A stretch of DNA of 64,000 nucleotides, from contig NZ_BMXQ01000001.1 in NCBI RefSeq assembly GCF_014651835.1, forward strand, positions 3,384,120 to 3,448,119, read 5' to 3'. The notes under the pieces were generated by a model. The model was not told the DNA's origin and did not search any database. It saw only the letters and a program-made list of their open reading frames with translations. Source of the stretch: Pigmentiphaga litoralis (GTDB taxonomy: Bacteria > Pseudomonadota > Gammaproteobacteria > Burkholderiales > Burkholderiaceae_B). How positions within the stretch are numbered: the first letter of the stretch is position 1; every line of letters begins with the position of its first letter. Shown here one piece after another: positions 57,212 to 64,000 of this stretch. Made by a program: the position numbers and the translations under genes.

Positions 57212-58063
57212 TCAGACCGGCTGGGCCAGCTGCGCTTCAAGCGACGCTTTCAGGCCCGGATCCAGTTTCATCTGACGTGCCAGTTCGTCCAGGTAGGCCC
57301 GTTCCATATAGCTTTCATCGTCGACGATCAGCAGGCTGGCCAGGTACATCTCGGCCGCGATCTCCGGTGTGGTCGCGGCCTTGGCCACGGCGGCCGGGTC
57401 CAGTGGCTTGGCCAATTCGGCCTCCAGCCACGCGCGGTCGGCCGGATCGGTCGACAGCTTGTGCAACCCGGCTTCGAGCAATTGCCGTTCGTCGGCCCCG
57501 ATGTGTCCGTCGGCTTTCGACGCGCCGATCATGGCGACCAGCACGGCGTTGCTGTGTTCTTCGGCCTGCGCGCCTGTCACGCGATCGAGCGTTTGCGGCT
57601 CGGGCAGGCTCAAGGGCGCTCCCTGACCCGCTGCGGCGCCATGCGGCTCGACGGTGGCCGTTCCATGGACCGGGCCGCCCGGCGTGCCTGCGGCTGCGGC
57701 CTGCTGGTTGCGCTGCCAGTCGGTGTACGCACGGTAGGCCACCGCGCCGAGCGCCGCCATGCCGCCCATCATTGCGACCGACCCGCCCATCTTCCGCATC
57801 TTTTTGTTACTCAGCAGCATGGTCAGCGCGCTGCCGCTCAGGGCGCCGCCACCAAAACCCGACAGCAATGAGCCCAGCCCGCCGCCAGAGCCCGATCCCG
57901 ACCCCAGCAGACTTCCCAGCCCCCCAAGGGCGCCGCCCCCCGCACCGCCATCCTGCGTGCGCGCGGGCTGGCCGCCGTTCGATCCCTGCAGGTGTCCGGT
58001 GGCTTCCTTGACCAGGCTCTGGCCTGACTGCAACAGTTGGTCCAGCAATTGACGAGCGCTCAC
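57212..58063 (-). CDS. YebE/DUF533 TerB-like membrane protein
   Basis: Protein of 283 residues. The N-terminus (about 1-45) is followed by a Gly/Ser-rich low-complexity stretch (about 40-80), a hydrophobic segment (about 90-115) and a C-terminal TerB-like helical domain (about 165-280; AMIGASKADGHIGADERQLLE with acidic metal-site residues, and ASLLIVDDESYMERAYLDELA). The GTG at 58063 has GGAGG seven bases ahead and is preferred; the ATG at 58084 would add seven residues. Family members are envelope-stress related in E. coli (YebE); no metal or tellurite role is proven. Confidence 0.85.
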   Translation of the reverse strand: MSARQLLDQLLQSGQSLVKEATGHLQGSNGGQPARTQDGGAGGGALGGLGSLLGSGSGSGGGLGSLLSGFGGGALSGSALTMLLSNKKMRKMGGSVAMMGGMAALGAVAYRAYTDWQRNQQAAAAGTPGGPVHGTATVEPHGAAAGQGAPLSLPEPQTLDRVTGAQAEEHSNAVLVAMIGASKADGHIGADERQLLEAGLHKLSTDPADRAWLEAELAKPLDPAAVAKAATTPEIAAEMYLASLLIVDDESYMERAYLDELARQMKLDPGLKASLEAQLAQPV

Positions 58064-58151
58064 GGCATCCTCCAGTTCATACAAGATAAGGAGTCAGACG
58101 GGGCTGGACGGCACAAGTTCAGCTTGCTGTCAGGCGAGTGGTGACCGTCCG

Positions 58152-58658
58152 CTACCGCAGTTCCGGCAGGCTCAGGGTGCCGCGGTCCAGGAAACGCGTG
58201 CTGCCGAAGCTGCTTCCCAGCTTGCCACGAAGCACATACGGGATCGGCTCCATGGCTGCGCCGGCCGACATACCGGTTGAGGCGCCGGACATGCCGCCCA
58301 CGATGCCCCAGGCCTGGCGCATGACGGAAAACGCCGAGACCGAGACCGGCACACTCAGCACCGTTTCGCCAAAGCGGGGGATGCTGCCGCGGGCCGGACT
58401 GACCCCGGTCGCGAACGGCCGGTTGTTCAGGTCCAGTTCCACACTGATGCCGTCGTAGTCGATGGACCTGTCGTTGGGATTCTGCGCGCGCAGGCGCACG
58501 GCCATGCGCATCTCGAGCCCCTCGCCGTCGATAGGCTCGATGCCGACCACGTTCAGGCGGACCGGGTCGCCGCCACGCAGGCCGGCGCACCCGGCCAGGG
58601 CCAGGGTGGACACGGCCAGCAACAGCGCAAGCCCGGTGCGGAAGGAAGAAGGGAGCAT
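58152..58658 (-). CDS. LEA14-like lipoprotein
   Basis: Lipoprotein of 168 residues with the lipobox LAGC (about residue 23) and a single LEA14/WHy-type beta domain (about 30-165; VRLNVVGIEPID, RLRAQNPNDRSIDYDGISVELDLN, which is the family NPN motif). Such proteins sit in the periplasm and are linked to envelope or desiccation stress. The ATG at 58658 is used; a GTG at 58676 would add six residues, and neither has a strong ribosome site. It stands alone, 67 bases from the YebE-like gene. Confidence 0.85.
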   Translation of the reverse strand: MLPSSFRTGLALLLAVSTLALAGCAGLRGGDPVRLNVVGIEPIDGEGLEMRMAVRLRAQNPNDRSIDYDGISVELDLNNRPFATGVSPARGSIPRFGETVLSVPVSVSAFSVMRQAWGIVGGMSGASTGMSAGAAMEPIPYVLRGKLGSSFGSTRFLDRGTLSLPELR

Positions 58659-58749
58659 CGGCAGGATCACACTCACGAATCGGCGTAGCCGGTCATGGTG
58701 CAACCGGTGAGCCGAGACGGGCAAGCGTTGTCACGTCTTCTTGCGCACC

Positions 58750-60630
58750 CTAGATCTGCACGCGCGTGCCCAGTTCGATCACGGCGTTGTTCGGCAGGCC
58801 GAAGAACTCGATCACGCTGCCTGCATTGCGCGACATGGCTGCGAACAGATGTTCCTGCCAGGCCGGCATGGCGTTGCCGGATGCCGGCACCACCGTCTCG
58901 CGGCTCAGGAAATAACTGGTCTCGAACTGGTTGATCTCCAGCCCCTTCGCCTTGCACAGCTCCAATGCATAGGGGATATCGGGCGAGTCCTTGAAGCCGT
59001 AGTTCACACGCACCCGCCAGAAGCCGTGATCGAGCATTTCCACTTCGACGCGATTTTCTTCGGCCACCCAGGGCACTTCGTCGAACACCACGGTCAGGAT
59101 GACGTTCTGCTCGTGCAGCACCCGGTTGTGCTTCAGGTTGTGGGTCAGCGCCTGCGGCACGGTGTCGGGATTGGCCACGGTGTAGACGGCCGTGCGCGGC
59201 ACGCGTTGCAGGCAACTGTCGTTGCACAGCATCTGCACGAAGGGAATCAATTCCGGATCGTCCTTGCGGATCCGCACCAAGAGCAGTTCGCGGCCCTTCT
59301 TCCAGGTCGCCATCATGGTGAAGATGGCGGCGCCCAGCACCAGGGGGAACCAGCCGCCGTCCATCAGCTTCAGGCTGCAGGACGTGACCAGTACGACGTC
59401 GATGATCAGGAACAGACCGGTGGCCCCGATGGCCACGATGGGCGGGTAGCCCCAGCCATGGCGCACCACGAAGTAGGTCAGGATGGTTGTCATCAGCATC
59501 GTGACGGTCACGGCAATGCCGTAGGCCGACGCCAGCGCCGACGAACTGCCAAAGCCCAGCGTCACCAGCAGCACGCCGACCAGCAGCGCGCGGTTGACCT
59601 GCGGCATGTAGATCTGGCCGGCTTCGCGGGCCGAGGTGAAACAGACCTGCATGCGGGGCAAAAAGCCCAGTTGCATGGCTTGGCGTGTCATCGAGTACGC
59701 CCCCGAAATGACGGCCTGCGACGCGATGATCGACGACAGCGTGGCCAGCACCACGGCCGGAATCAGCGTGGCCTCCGAAAACATGTGGAAAAAGGGATTG
59801 GCCAATGCCCCCGGATCGCCGATCAGCAGGGCGCCCTGTCCCAGGTAGTTCAAGGCCAGCGCGGGCAGCACGAAACTGAACCAGGCCAGGCGGATCGGGG
59901 CTTTGCCGAAGTGACCCATGTCCGCATACAGCGCCTCGGCGCCGGTCAGCGCCAGCACCACAGACCCGAAGGCCAGGAACATGCTCAGCCCCCGGTCATC
60001 GATGAAGCGGATGGCCTCCAGCGGATTGAGCGCAGCCAGGATGATGGGGTTGTCGAAGATGTGGAACAGCCCGGTCACCGCCAGGGTACCGAACCACAGG
60101 CCGATGATCGGACCGAACAGCTTGCCCACCGCCGACGTGCCGAAGCGCTGGACCAGGAACAGCGCCACGAGAATGGCGACGCAGATCGGCAGCACGAAGC
60201 TGTCCAGGCCCGGCGCAACGACCTTGATGCCTTCGATCGCGCTCAGCACCGAAATGGCGGGCGTGATCAGGCTGTCGCCGTAGAACAGCGCCGCACCCAG
60301 CACGCCCACCAGCAGCAGCACCTTGCGGCGGCGCGGATGCTGGTGCATGGCCTGGGCCGCCAGCGCGGTCATGGCCATGATGCCGCCTTCGCCGCGGTTG
60401 TTGGCCCGCAGGATCAGCACGACATATTTCAGGGTGACGATAAGAAGGAGCGCCCAGAAAATGACCGAGACGACACCGATGATGTGCTGCGGATCGAGCG
60501 GCACGCCGGTGTGTTCGGCAAACACTTCTTTCATGGTGTAGAGCGGGCTGGTGCCGATGTCGCCGTAGACGACGCCCAGGGCGCCCAGCGACAGCGCCGC
60601 AAGATTCTTGCGGCTATCGTTCGTTTGCAT
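58750..60630 (-). CDS. kup: Low-affinity potassium transport system protein Kup
   Basis: Proton-coupled K+ uptake permease of 626 residues, about 12 membrane segments and a cytoplasmic C-terminal domain (about 450-626). The family signature [16 protein letters not shown] is at about 15-30, followed by [19 protein letters not shown] and the later [16 protein letters not shown]-type motif (here GALLIGDPG). Length and motifs match E. coli Kup (622 residues). The ATG at 60630 has no strong ribosome site, and a KdpE-operator-like dyad lies 38-86 bases ahead. It is downstream of kdpE on the same strand, separated by 132 bases. Confidence 0.94.
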   Translation of the reverse strand: MQTNDSRKNLAALSLGALGVVYGDIGTSPLYTMKEVFAEHTGVPLDPQHIIGVVSVIFWALLLIVTLKYVVLILRANNRGEGGIMAMTALAAQAMHQHPRRRKVLLLVGVLGAALFYGDSLITPAISVLSAIEGIKVVAPGLDSFVLPICVAILVALFLVQRFGTSAVGKLFGPIIGLWFGTLAVTGLFHIFDNPIILAALNPLEAIRFIDDRGLSMFLAFGSVVLALTGAEALYADMGHFGKAPIRLAWFSFVLPALALNYLGQGALLIGDPGALANPFFHMFSEATLIPAVVLATLSSIIASQAVISGAYSMTRQAMQLGFLPRMQVCFTSAREAGQIYMPQVNRALLVGVLLVTLGFGSSSALASAYGIAVTVTMLMTTILTYFVVRHGWGYPPIVAIGATGLFLIIDVVLVTSCSLKLMDGGWFPLVLGAAIFTMMATWKKGRELLLVRIRKDDPELIPFVQMLCNDSCLQRVPRTAVYTVANPDTVPQALTHNLKHNRVLHEQNVILTVVFDEVPWVAEENRVEVEMLDHGFWRVRVNYGFKDSPDIPYALELCKAKGLEINQFETSYFLSRETVVPASGNAMPAWQEHLFAAMSRNAGSVIEFFGLPNNAVIELGTRVQI

Positions 60631-60667
60631 TGTGGATCCGGATTCTTGCGATGTCCGGTTTATAGAA

Positions 60668-60716
60668 GGGGCGGTGTAAAGAACGCATAAATATGCCGTG
60701 CTGCGGTCTTTACACC
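60668..60716. promoter_or_regulatory. KdpE-operator-like dyad in the kup leader
   Basis: GGTGTAAAGA (60673-60682) and TCTTTACACC (60707-60716) are perfect inverted repeats; with inner CGCA (60684-60687) and TGCG (60702-60705) the stem reaches 14 pairs. Read toward kup, 60695-60668 contains CATATTTATGCG then TTCTTTACACCGCCCC. This resembles the E. coli kdpFABC KdpE site as I remember it (CAT...TTTACACCCCGCCC), roughly 22 of 28 positions. It ends 38 bases from the kup ATG and lies just after kdpE, so KdpE control of kup is the natural inference. Confidence 0.6.
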
Positions 60717-60762
60717 ACAGCCGTTCTTGCGCTGCGGCCCCCTTCCTGGCCCCGCGCCTGCT

Positions 60763-61449
60763 TTATTCGGCGGCCAGCCTGTACCCGATGCCCGGTTCCG
60801 TGAGCAGATAGCGGGGTTCGGCCGGATCCTTTTCCAGCTTGGCCCGCAACGTACCCATGTAGATCCGCAGGTAATGGGTGTGCTCGGCGTAATCGGCGCC
60901 CCATATGTCGGTCAGCATCTGGCGATGCGTGATCACCTTGCCGGCCTTGCGCACCAGGTGCGCCAGCAGCTCGAATTCGGTCGGCGTCAGGTGCACGGGC
61001 ACGCCATCGCGCTCGACGCGGTGCTGTTCCAGGTCGATGGACAGGCCATCGACCCGATACGCGACCTGCGCCGGCGCAACCGCCGTGCCGCGATGGCGCA
61101 GCGCCACGCGGATGCGCGCCAGCAATTCCCCCACGCCGAACGGCTTGACCAGGTAATCGTCGGCGCCGGCATCGAGCAGCGCGATCTTTTGCGCTTCGTC
61201 ATGGCGGGCGGATACGACCAGGACCGGAATGGCGGATTCGGCCCGCAGCGCGGGCAGCAGTTCGCCACCGTCGCCGTCGGGAAGTCCCAGGTCGAGAATG
61301 ACCAATTGCGGCGCAGTGTGGGCAAGCAGAGCCCGCGCTTCGCTCAGGCTGACGGCGGTCGATACTTCAAAGCCCTCGACCGTGAGCACCGCGCCAAGCA
61401 GGCCGCGGATCTGGCTGTCGTCTTCGACGATCAATACCTTGATAGCCAC
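60763..61449 (-). CDS. kdpE: KdpE-like response regulator
   Basis: OmpR-family regulator of 228 residues that in the Kdp system activates high-affinity K+ uptake genes. Receiver domain about 1-115 with E9-D10-D11, phospho-acceptor D53 (LVILDLGLPDGDG) and a KPFG near 103. The C-terminal wing region (about 130-228) contains LTPTEFELLAHLVRKAGKVITHRQ and YLLTEPGIGYRL, closely KdpE-like. The start is GTG at 61449 with GGAG upstream. It is downstream of the KdpD-like kinase by 58 bases and upstream of kup. No kdpFABC genes are in the window. Confidence 0.9.
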   Translation of the reverse strand: MAIKVLIVEDDSQIRGLLGAVLTVEGFEVSTAVSLSEARALLAHTAPQLVILDLGLPDGDGGELLPALRAESAIPVLVVSARHDEAQKIALLDAGADDYLVKPFGVGELLARIRVALRHRGTAVAPAQVAYRVDGLSIDLEQHRVERDGVPVHLTPTEFELLAHLVRKAGKVITHRQMLTDIWGADYAEHTHYLRIYMGTLRAKLEKDPAEPRYLLTEPGIGYRLAAE

Positions 61450-61507
61450 CGGATGGTCTCCAGAATGGGGTTGAGGACGGGGCCGCGTCGCGATGGGGTA
61501 CAGGACA

Positions 61508-63043
61508 TCATGCGGTCTCTTGCACCGGCATGGCTGGCGCCGCGGCCAGTGGCAGACGCAGCCGGAACAGGCTGCCGCCGCCTTCGCGCGGCTCGGCATC
61601 CAGCGTGCCGCCATGCGCCACGGCAATGGCCCGGCTGACGGCCAGGCCCAGGCCCGCACCGCGCACCTTGCGAGCGCCCGCGCCCCGGAAAAATGTGTCG
61701 AACAGTTGATCGAGTTCCGCAGGATCGATGCCGATGCCGCGGTCACGCACATCGATCTGCAGCCACTGGCCCACGGCGTCGGCATCGACCTGCACCGGGC
61801 CGTCGGAATACTTGAGGGCGTTATCGAGCAGGTTGGTGAGCAGTTGCGCCACCAGCACCGCATCGGCACGCACCAGCGGCAGGCCCGTGGCAACGCGGGC
61901 CTGGATGCGGCGGGCCGGATCGCGGCGGCGGATCCGCAACAGCGTGCTGCCGACGATTTCCTCCACCGACTCCCAATCGAGCCGCAGCGTGGCCGTATCG
62001 GCATTGAGACGCACCCACTGCAGCGTGTTGTCGGTCATGGCGGTCAGGTGCAAGGCCTCGTCTTCGATCAGGCCGATCAGCTTGTCCTGTTCGCCGGGCG
62101 GCAGCAGTTCACGCTGTCGCTGCAAGGACGACGCCGCGCCGATGATCGAGGCCAGCGGCGTCCGAAAGTCATGCGATACCGCGGCCAGCAAGGTATTGCG
62201 CAGCTGCTGCGACTGGGCGGCAGCACGCGCCGCGACGGCTTCGCTGGCATGACGGATGCGCTGCATGGCGCCCGCCAGCAGGTCGGCGATGGCCTGGGCG
62301 TGCTCGCGGTCTTCGCGCAACAACGCGGGCGACGGAATGGCCAGCGCGCCCATCACACTGGCGCCGGCGCGCACCGGCACATACAGCACCGACAGGCCGT
62401 CCCACCGACCGGTCCCGGGGCCCAGCACCTGTCCCGACTGCCGGCAATGCACCAGCGCATCGGCATGCGGTTGGCCGCGATCGAGCACGTCCTGTCCTGG
62501 CACCCGGCCCTTCAGCACGCCTGCGCGATCGTCCAGCGCAAGGGCGATGTCATCGCCGAAGGCTTCTTTCAACGCGGCGCCGACCGCATCGATGATCTCG
62601 CCTTCGTCATCCGAGCCGGCCAGCCTTGCGGCCAAGCCCTGAAGGTTGCGGGCCCGCTGTTCGCGCCAGACGGCCTGCTCGGTGGTGCCCCGCAGCCGCG
62701 ATGACAGCCCGCTGATCAACAGCGCGGCGCCCAGCATGGCGGCAAGGGTCAGGAAATGTTCGGTCGATTCGACGGCCAGGGTGCCGCGCGGATGCACGAA
62801 GAAGACGTTCAGCCCCAGTACCGACAGCACCGCGCTGATGGCCGACAAGGCGGGCGAAAACCGGTAGCTGACCACCATCACGCCGACCAGATAGATCATC
62901 GCGACCACGGTCAGCGAAACGTGGGGATCCAGGATGGCCGCGACCGCCGTGGCTGCCCCGACCGCGCCGACGGTGGCCAGGAACGGGAGCAGGCCATGCC
63001 CCGACCGGCGCCGCAGGCGTTGCATCGTGGAAGGCGCCGGCAT
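61508..63043 (-). CDS. kdpD: Short KdpD-like sensor histidine kinase lacking the N-terminal sensor module
   Basis: Membrane kinase of about 511 residues. A DUF4118-type four-helix membrane domain (about 18-115), a GAF-like domain (about 135-265), HisKA with phospho-acceptor H291 (AAVSHDFRTPLA) and HATPase (about 400-505; NLLDNALKYS, DRGIGID, GAGLGLAVSRAI) match the C-terminal half of KdpD. The ~380-residue N-terminal KdpD domain with its Walker motif and USP-like region is missing, and upstream only 200 bases exist before a divergent gene, so it is not a frameshift. The start is uncertain: ATG at 63043, ATG at 63025 and a TTG at 63139 all lack good ribosome sites. Confidence 0.85.
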   Translation of the reverse strand: MPAPSTMQRLRRRSGHGLLPFLATVGAVGAATAVAAILDPHVSLTVVAMIYLVGVMVVSYRFSPALSAISAVLSVLGLNVFFVHPRGTLAVESTEHFLTLAAMLGAALLISGLSSRLRGTTEQAVWREQRARNLQGLAARLAGSDDEGEIIDAVGAALKEAFGDDIALALDDRAGVLKGRVPGQDVLDRGQPHADALVHCRQSGQVLGPGTGRWDGLSVLYVPVRAGASVMGALAIPSPALLREDREHAQAIADLLAGAMQRIRHASEAVAARAAAQSQQLRNTLLAAVSHDFRTPLASIIGAASSLQRQRELLPPGEQDKLIGLIEDEALHLTAMTDNTLQWVRLNADTATLRLDWESVEEIVGSTLLRIRRRDPARRIQARVATGLPLVRADAVLVAQLLTNLLDNALKYSDGPVQVDADAVGQWLQIDVRDRGIGIDPAELDQLFDTFFRGAGARKVRGAGLGLAVSRAIAVAHGGTLDAEPREGGGSLFRLRLPLAAAPAMPVQETA

Positions 63044-63260
63044 GGAGGGCGGCGCGGAGATCGGCAAGGGCACGGGACGGGATGGCAACAAAGAAGGAGC
63101 GAAAAAAGCTGGCTGACGATAGCACGGCACCGGGCGCAAACCGCCGTATGCCGCGCCCTCGTCTCGGTTACCAATCGCAAATGGGGGTAGGCAGCGCCAC
63201 GTCGCAGGCGTAGCGTGCGAGGCAGACTTTCCCCCTACGCCTCAAGAACCGGAGACGCCC

Positions 63261-63542
63261 ATGCGCGCCCTGTGGAATGACACTGTCCTGGCCGAGACCG
63301 ATGACACGGTCGTGGTCGAAAACAACCATTATTTCCCGCTGTCATCATTGAACCGGGACCTGTTCCGCGAAAGCAGCCACACCACGGTCTGCCCCTGGAA
63401 AGGCACTGCAAGCTATTACGATGTGGTGGTCGACGGCAAGGTCAATGCCAATGCCGCCTGGTACTACCCGCAGCCCAAAAGCGCGGCCGCCGAGATCAAG
63501 GACCGTGTCGCCTTCTGGAAGGGCGTGCAGGTCCAGGCCTGA
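63261..63542 (+). CDS. DUF427-family small protein
   Basis: Protein of 93 residues covering the full DUF427 fold: MRALWNDTVLAETDDTVVVEN, YFPLSSLN, TTVCPWKGTASYYDV, NAAWYYPQPK. The CPWKGxAxYY core is complete. The family is common in proteobacteria and actinobacteria and has no proven function. It diverges from the short kdpD gene and starts at an ATG following CCGGAGACGCCC. It is followed by the partial GST after 77 bases. Confidence 0.88.
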   Translation: MRALWNDTVLAETDDTVVVENNHYFPLSSLNRDLFRESSHTTVCPWKGTASYYDVVVDGKVNANAAWYYPQPKSAAAEIKDRVAFWKGVQVQA

Positions 63543-63619
63543 CGCCGGTTGGCCATACCCTGACCTTGTCGACGCCTGACGTTGTCGACCCCTGACCTTC
63601 CACCCCTCTGGAATCGCCC

Positions 63620-64000
63620 GTGGCCATCACTCTGTACGCATGGAATACGCCCAATGGTCGCAAGATCAGCGTGGCGCTCGAAGAAATGGATCTGCCCTAT
63701 GACGTCGTTCCGGTGAACATCGGCAAAGGCGAACAGCATGCTGAAGCGTTTCTTCGCATCAGTCCGAACAACCGCATTCCGGCCCTGGTCGATACCGACG
63801 GCCCAGACGGGCAGACGGTCAGCATCTTTGAATCCGGGGCGATCCTGCTGTATCTGGGCGAGAAAACCGGCCGTTTCCTGCCCGCGAGCCTGCTGGAGCG
63901 GATCCCGGTCCTGGAATGGCTGATGTGGCAGATGGGCGGCTTCGGCCCGATGCCCGGCCAGGTGCATCACTTCCTGGGCGTGGCGAACGAAGCGGACCAG
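63620..64000 (+). CDS. Glutathione S-transferase (YfcG-like), 3' end outside window
   Basis: N-terminal 127 residues of a GST. The thioredoxin-like domain (about 3-85) shows WNTPNGRKISVALEE (the Thr-Pro-Asn active-site stretch of YfcG-type enzymes), NNRIPALVD (cis-Pro) and FESGAILLYLGE (Glu-Ser glutathione contact). The helical domain begins near 90 with WLMWQMGGFGPMPGQ, typical of YfcG/YghU members, which act as disulfide or peroxide reductases. The start is a GTG at 63620; no in-frame ATG fits. The gene continues past the window edge. Confidence 0.88.
   Translation, partial: MAITLYAWNTPNGRKISVALEEMDLPYDVVPVNIGKGEQHAEAFLRISPNNRIPALVDTDGPDGQTVSIFESGAILLYLGEKTGRFLPASLLERIPVLEWLMWQMGGFGPMPGQVHHFLGVANEADQ

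Noticed and set aside
58741-60690. A 649-codon open frame on the plus strand opposite kup
   Set aside because: Composition (Gln, His, Arg-rich) and lack of any domain mark it as antisense to a well-supported Kup gene.
62934-63260. Possible frameshift hiding a full-length KdpD N-terminus
   Set aside because: Only about 200 bases separate the kinase start from the divergent DUF427 gene; there is no room for the missing ~380 residues in any frame, and no KdpD N-terminal motif is visible.
1-64000. tRNA, rRNA, insertion sequences, prophage genes or CRISPR arrays
   Set aside because: None seen on reading: no transposase or integrase motif, no tRNA-like cloverleaf with CCA end, and no regularly spaced repeats.

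Overview
The window is 64 kb of GC-rich (roughly 65%) bacterial chromosome, densely coding, with no rRNA, tRNA or CRISPR seen. Five orphan tricarboxylate-type binding receptors (Bug/TctC family), many LysR regulators, and abundant aromatic and acyl-CoA catabolic genes point to a betaproteobacterium of the Burkholderiales, most likely Alcaligenaceae (Bordetella/Achromobacter/Pigmentiphaga-like). This placement is inferred from gene content, not from a marker gene.

Layout. 1-2 kb: TctD/TctE-type two-component system, with the kinase cut by the window edge. 2-7.8 kb: an aromatic O-demethylation and ring-cleavage module (LigA/LigB extradiol dioxygenase, a VanR-like GntR regulator with GGATCC palindromes, VanB-like reductase, VanA-like Rieske oxygenase, formaldehyde dehydrogenase). 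Together these would demethylate a methoxy-aromatic acid, oxidise the released formaldehyde and open the ring. 7.9-15.4 kb: a Bug receptor behind a Shine-Dalgarno-masking hairpin, then a six-gene minus-strand operon (CMD-like protein, SDR, Bug, amidohydrolase, SMP-30 lactonase, Bug) divergent from a LysR gene. 15.5-20.1 kb: tannase/feruloyl-esterase-like lipoprotein, lactate permease and D-lactate dehydrogenase. 20.1-28.3 kb: a complete branched-chain-type ABC importer (LivKHMGF) with a hydrolase, an MlrC-like metallopeptidase and a LysR regulator carrying two DNA-binding domains.

28.4-37.2 kb is a patchwork: an MFS exporter, an internally deleted SDR gene, a DUF4148 protein, RNase T2, an unrecognised 110-residue protein, LysR/RidA, a LysR remnant, pirin, an alpha/beta hydrolase with alanine in the nucleophile position, and a LysR gene. 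37.2-45.9 kb is an acid-catabolism block: two MmgE/PrpD proteins, two Bug receptors, an IclR regulator, an NDP-forming acyl-CoA synthetase and an enoyl-CoA hydratase. 46.2-55.3 kb holds a Ser-rich/DUF2145 pair, a DUF2236 oxygenase, an old-yellow-enzyme, an ECF sigma/anti-sigma/secreted-repeat operon with an ECF-like promoter, AraC/SDR, a CaiB-type CoA-transferase and VF530.

55.3-64 kb is more housekeeping-like: a BatD-like lipoprotein, phosphatidylserine synthase, a YebE/TerB-like protein, a LEA14-like lipoprotein, the Kup potassium transporter with a KdpE-operator-like dyad in its leader, KdpE, a KdpD lacking the usual N-terminal sensor module, DUF427 and a partial GST. The best candidates for something new are the Kup/KdpE/short-KdpD unit, the GGATCC-controlled demethylation/ring-cleavage module, the two-HTH LysR regulator and the hairpin that masks a ribosome-binding site.
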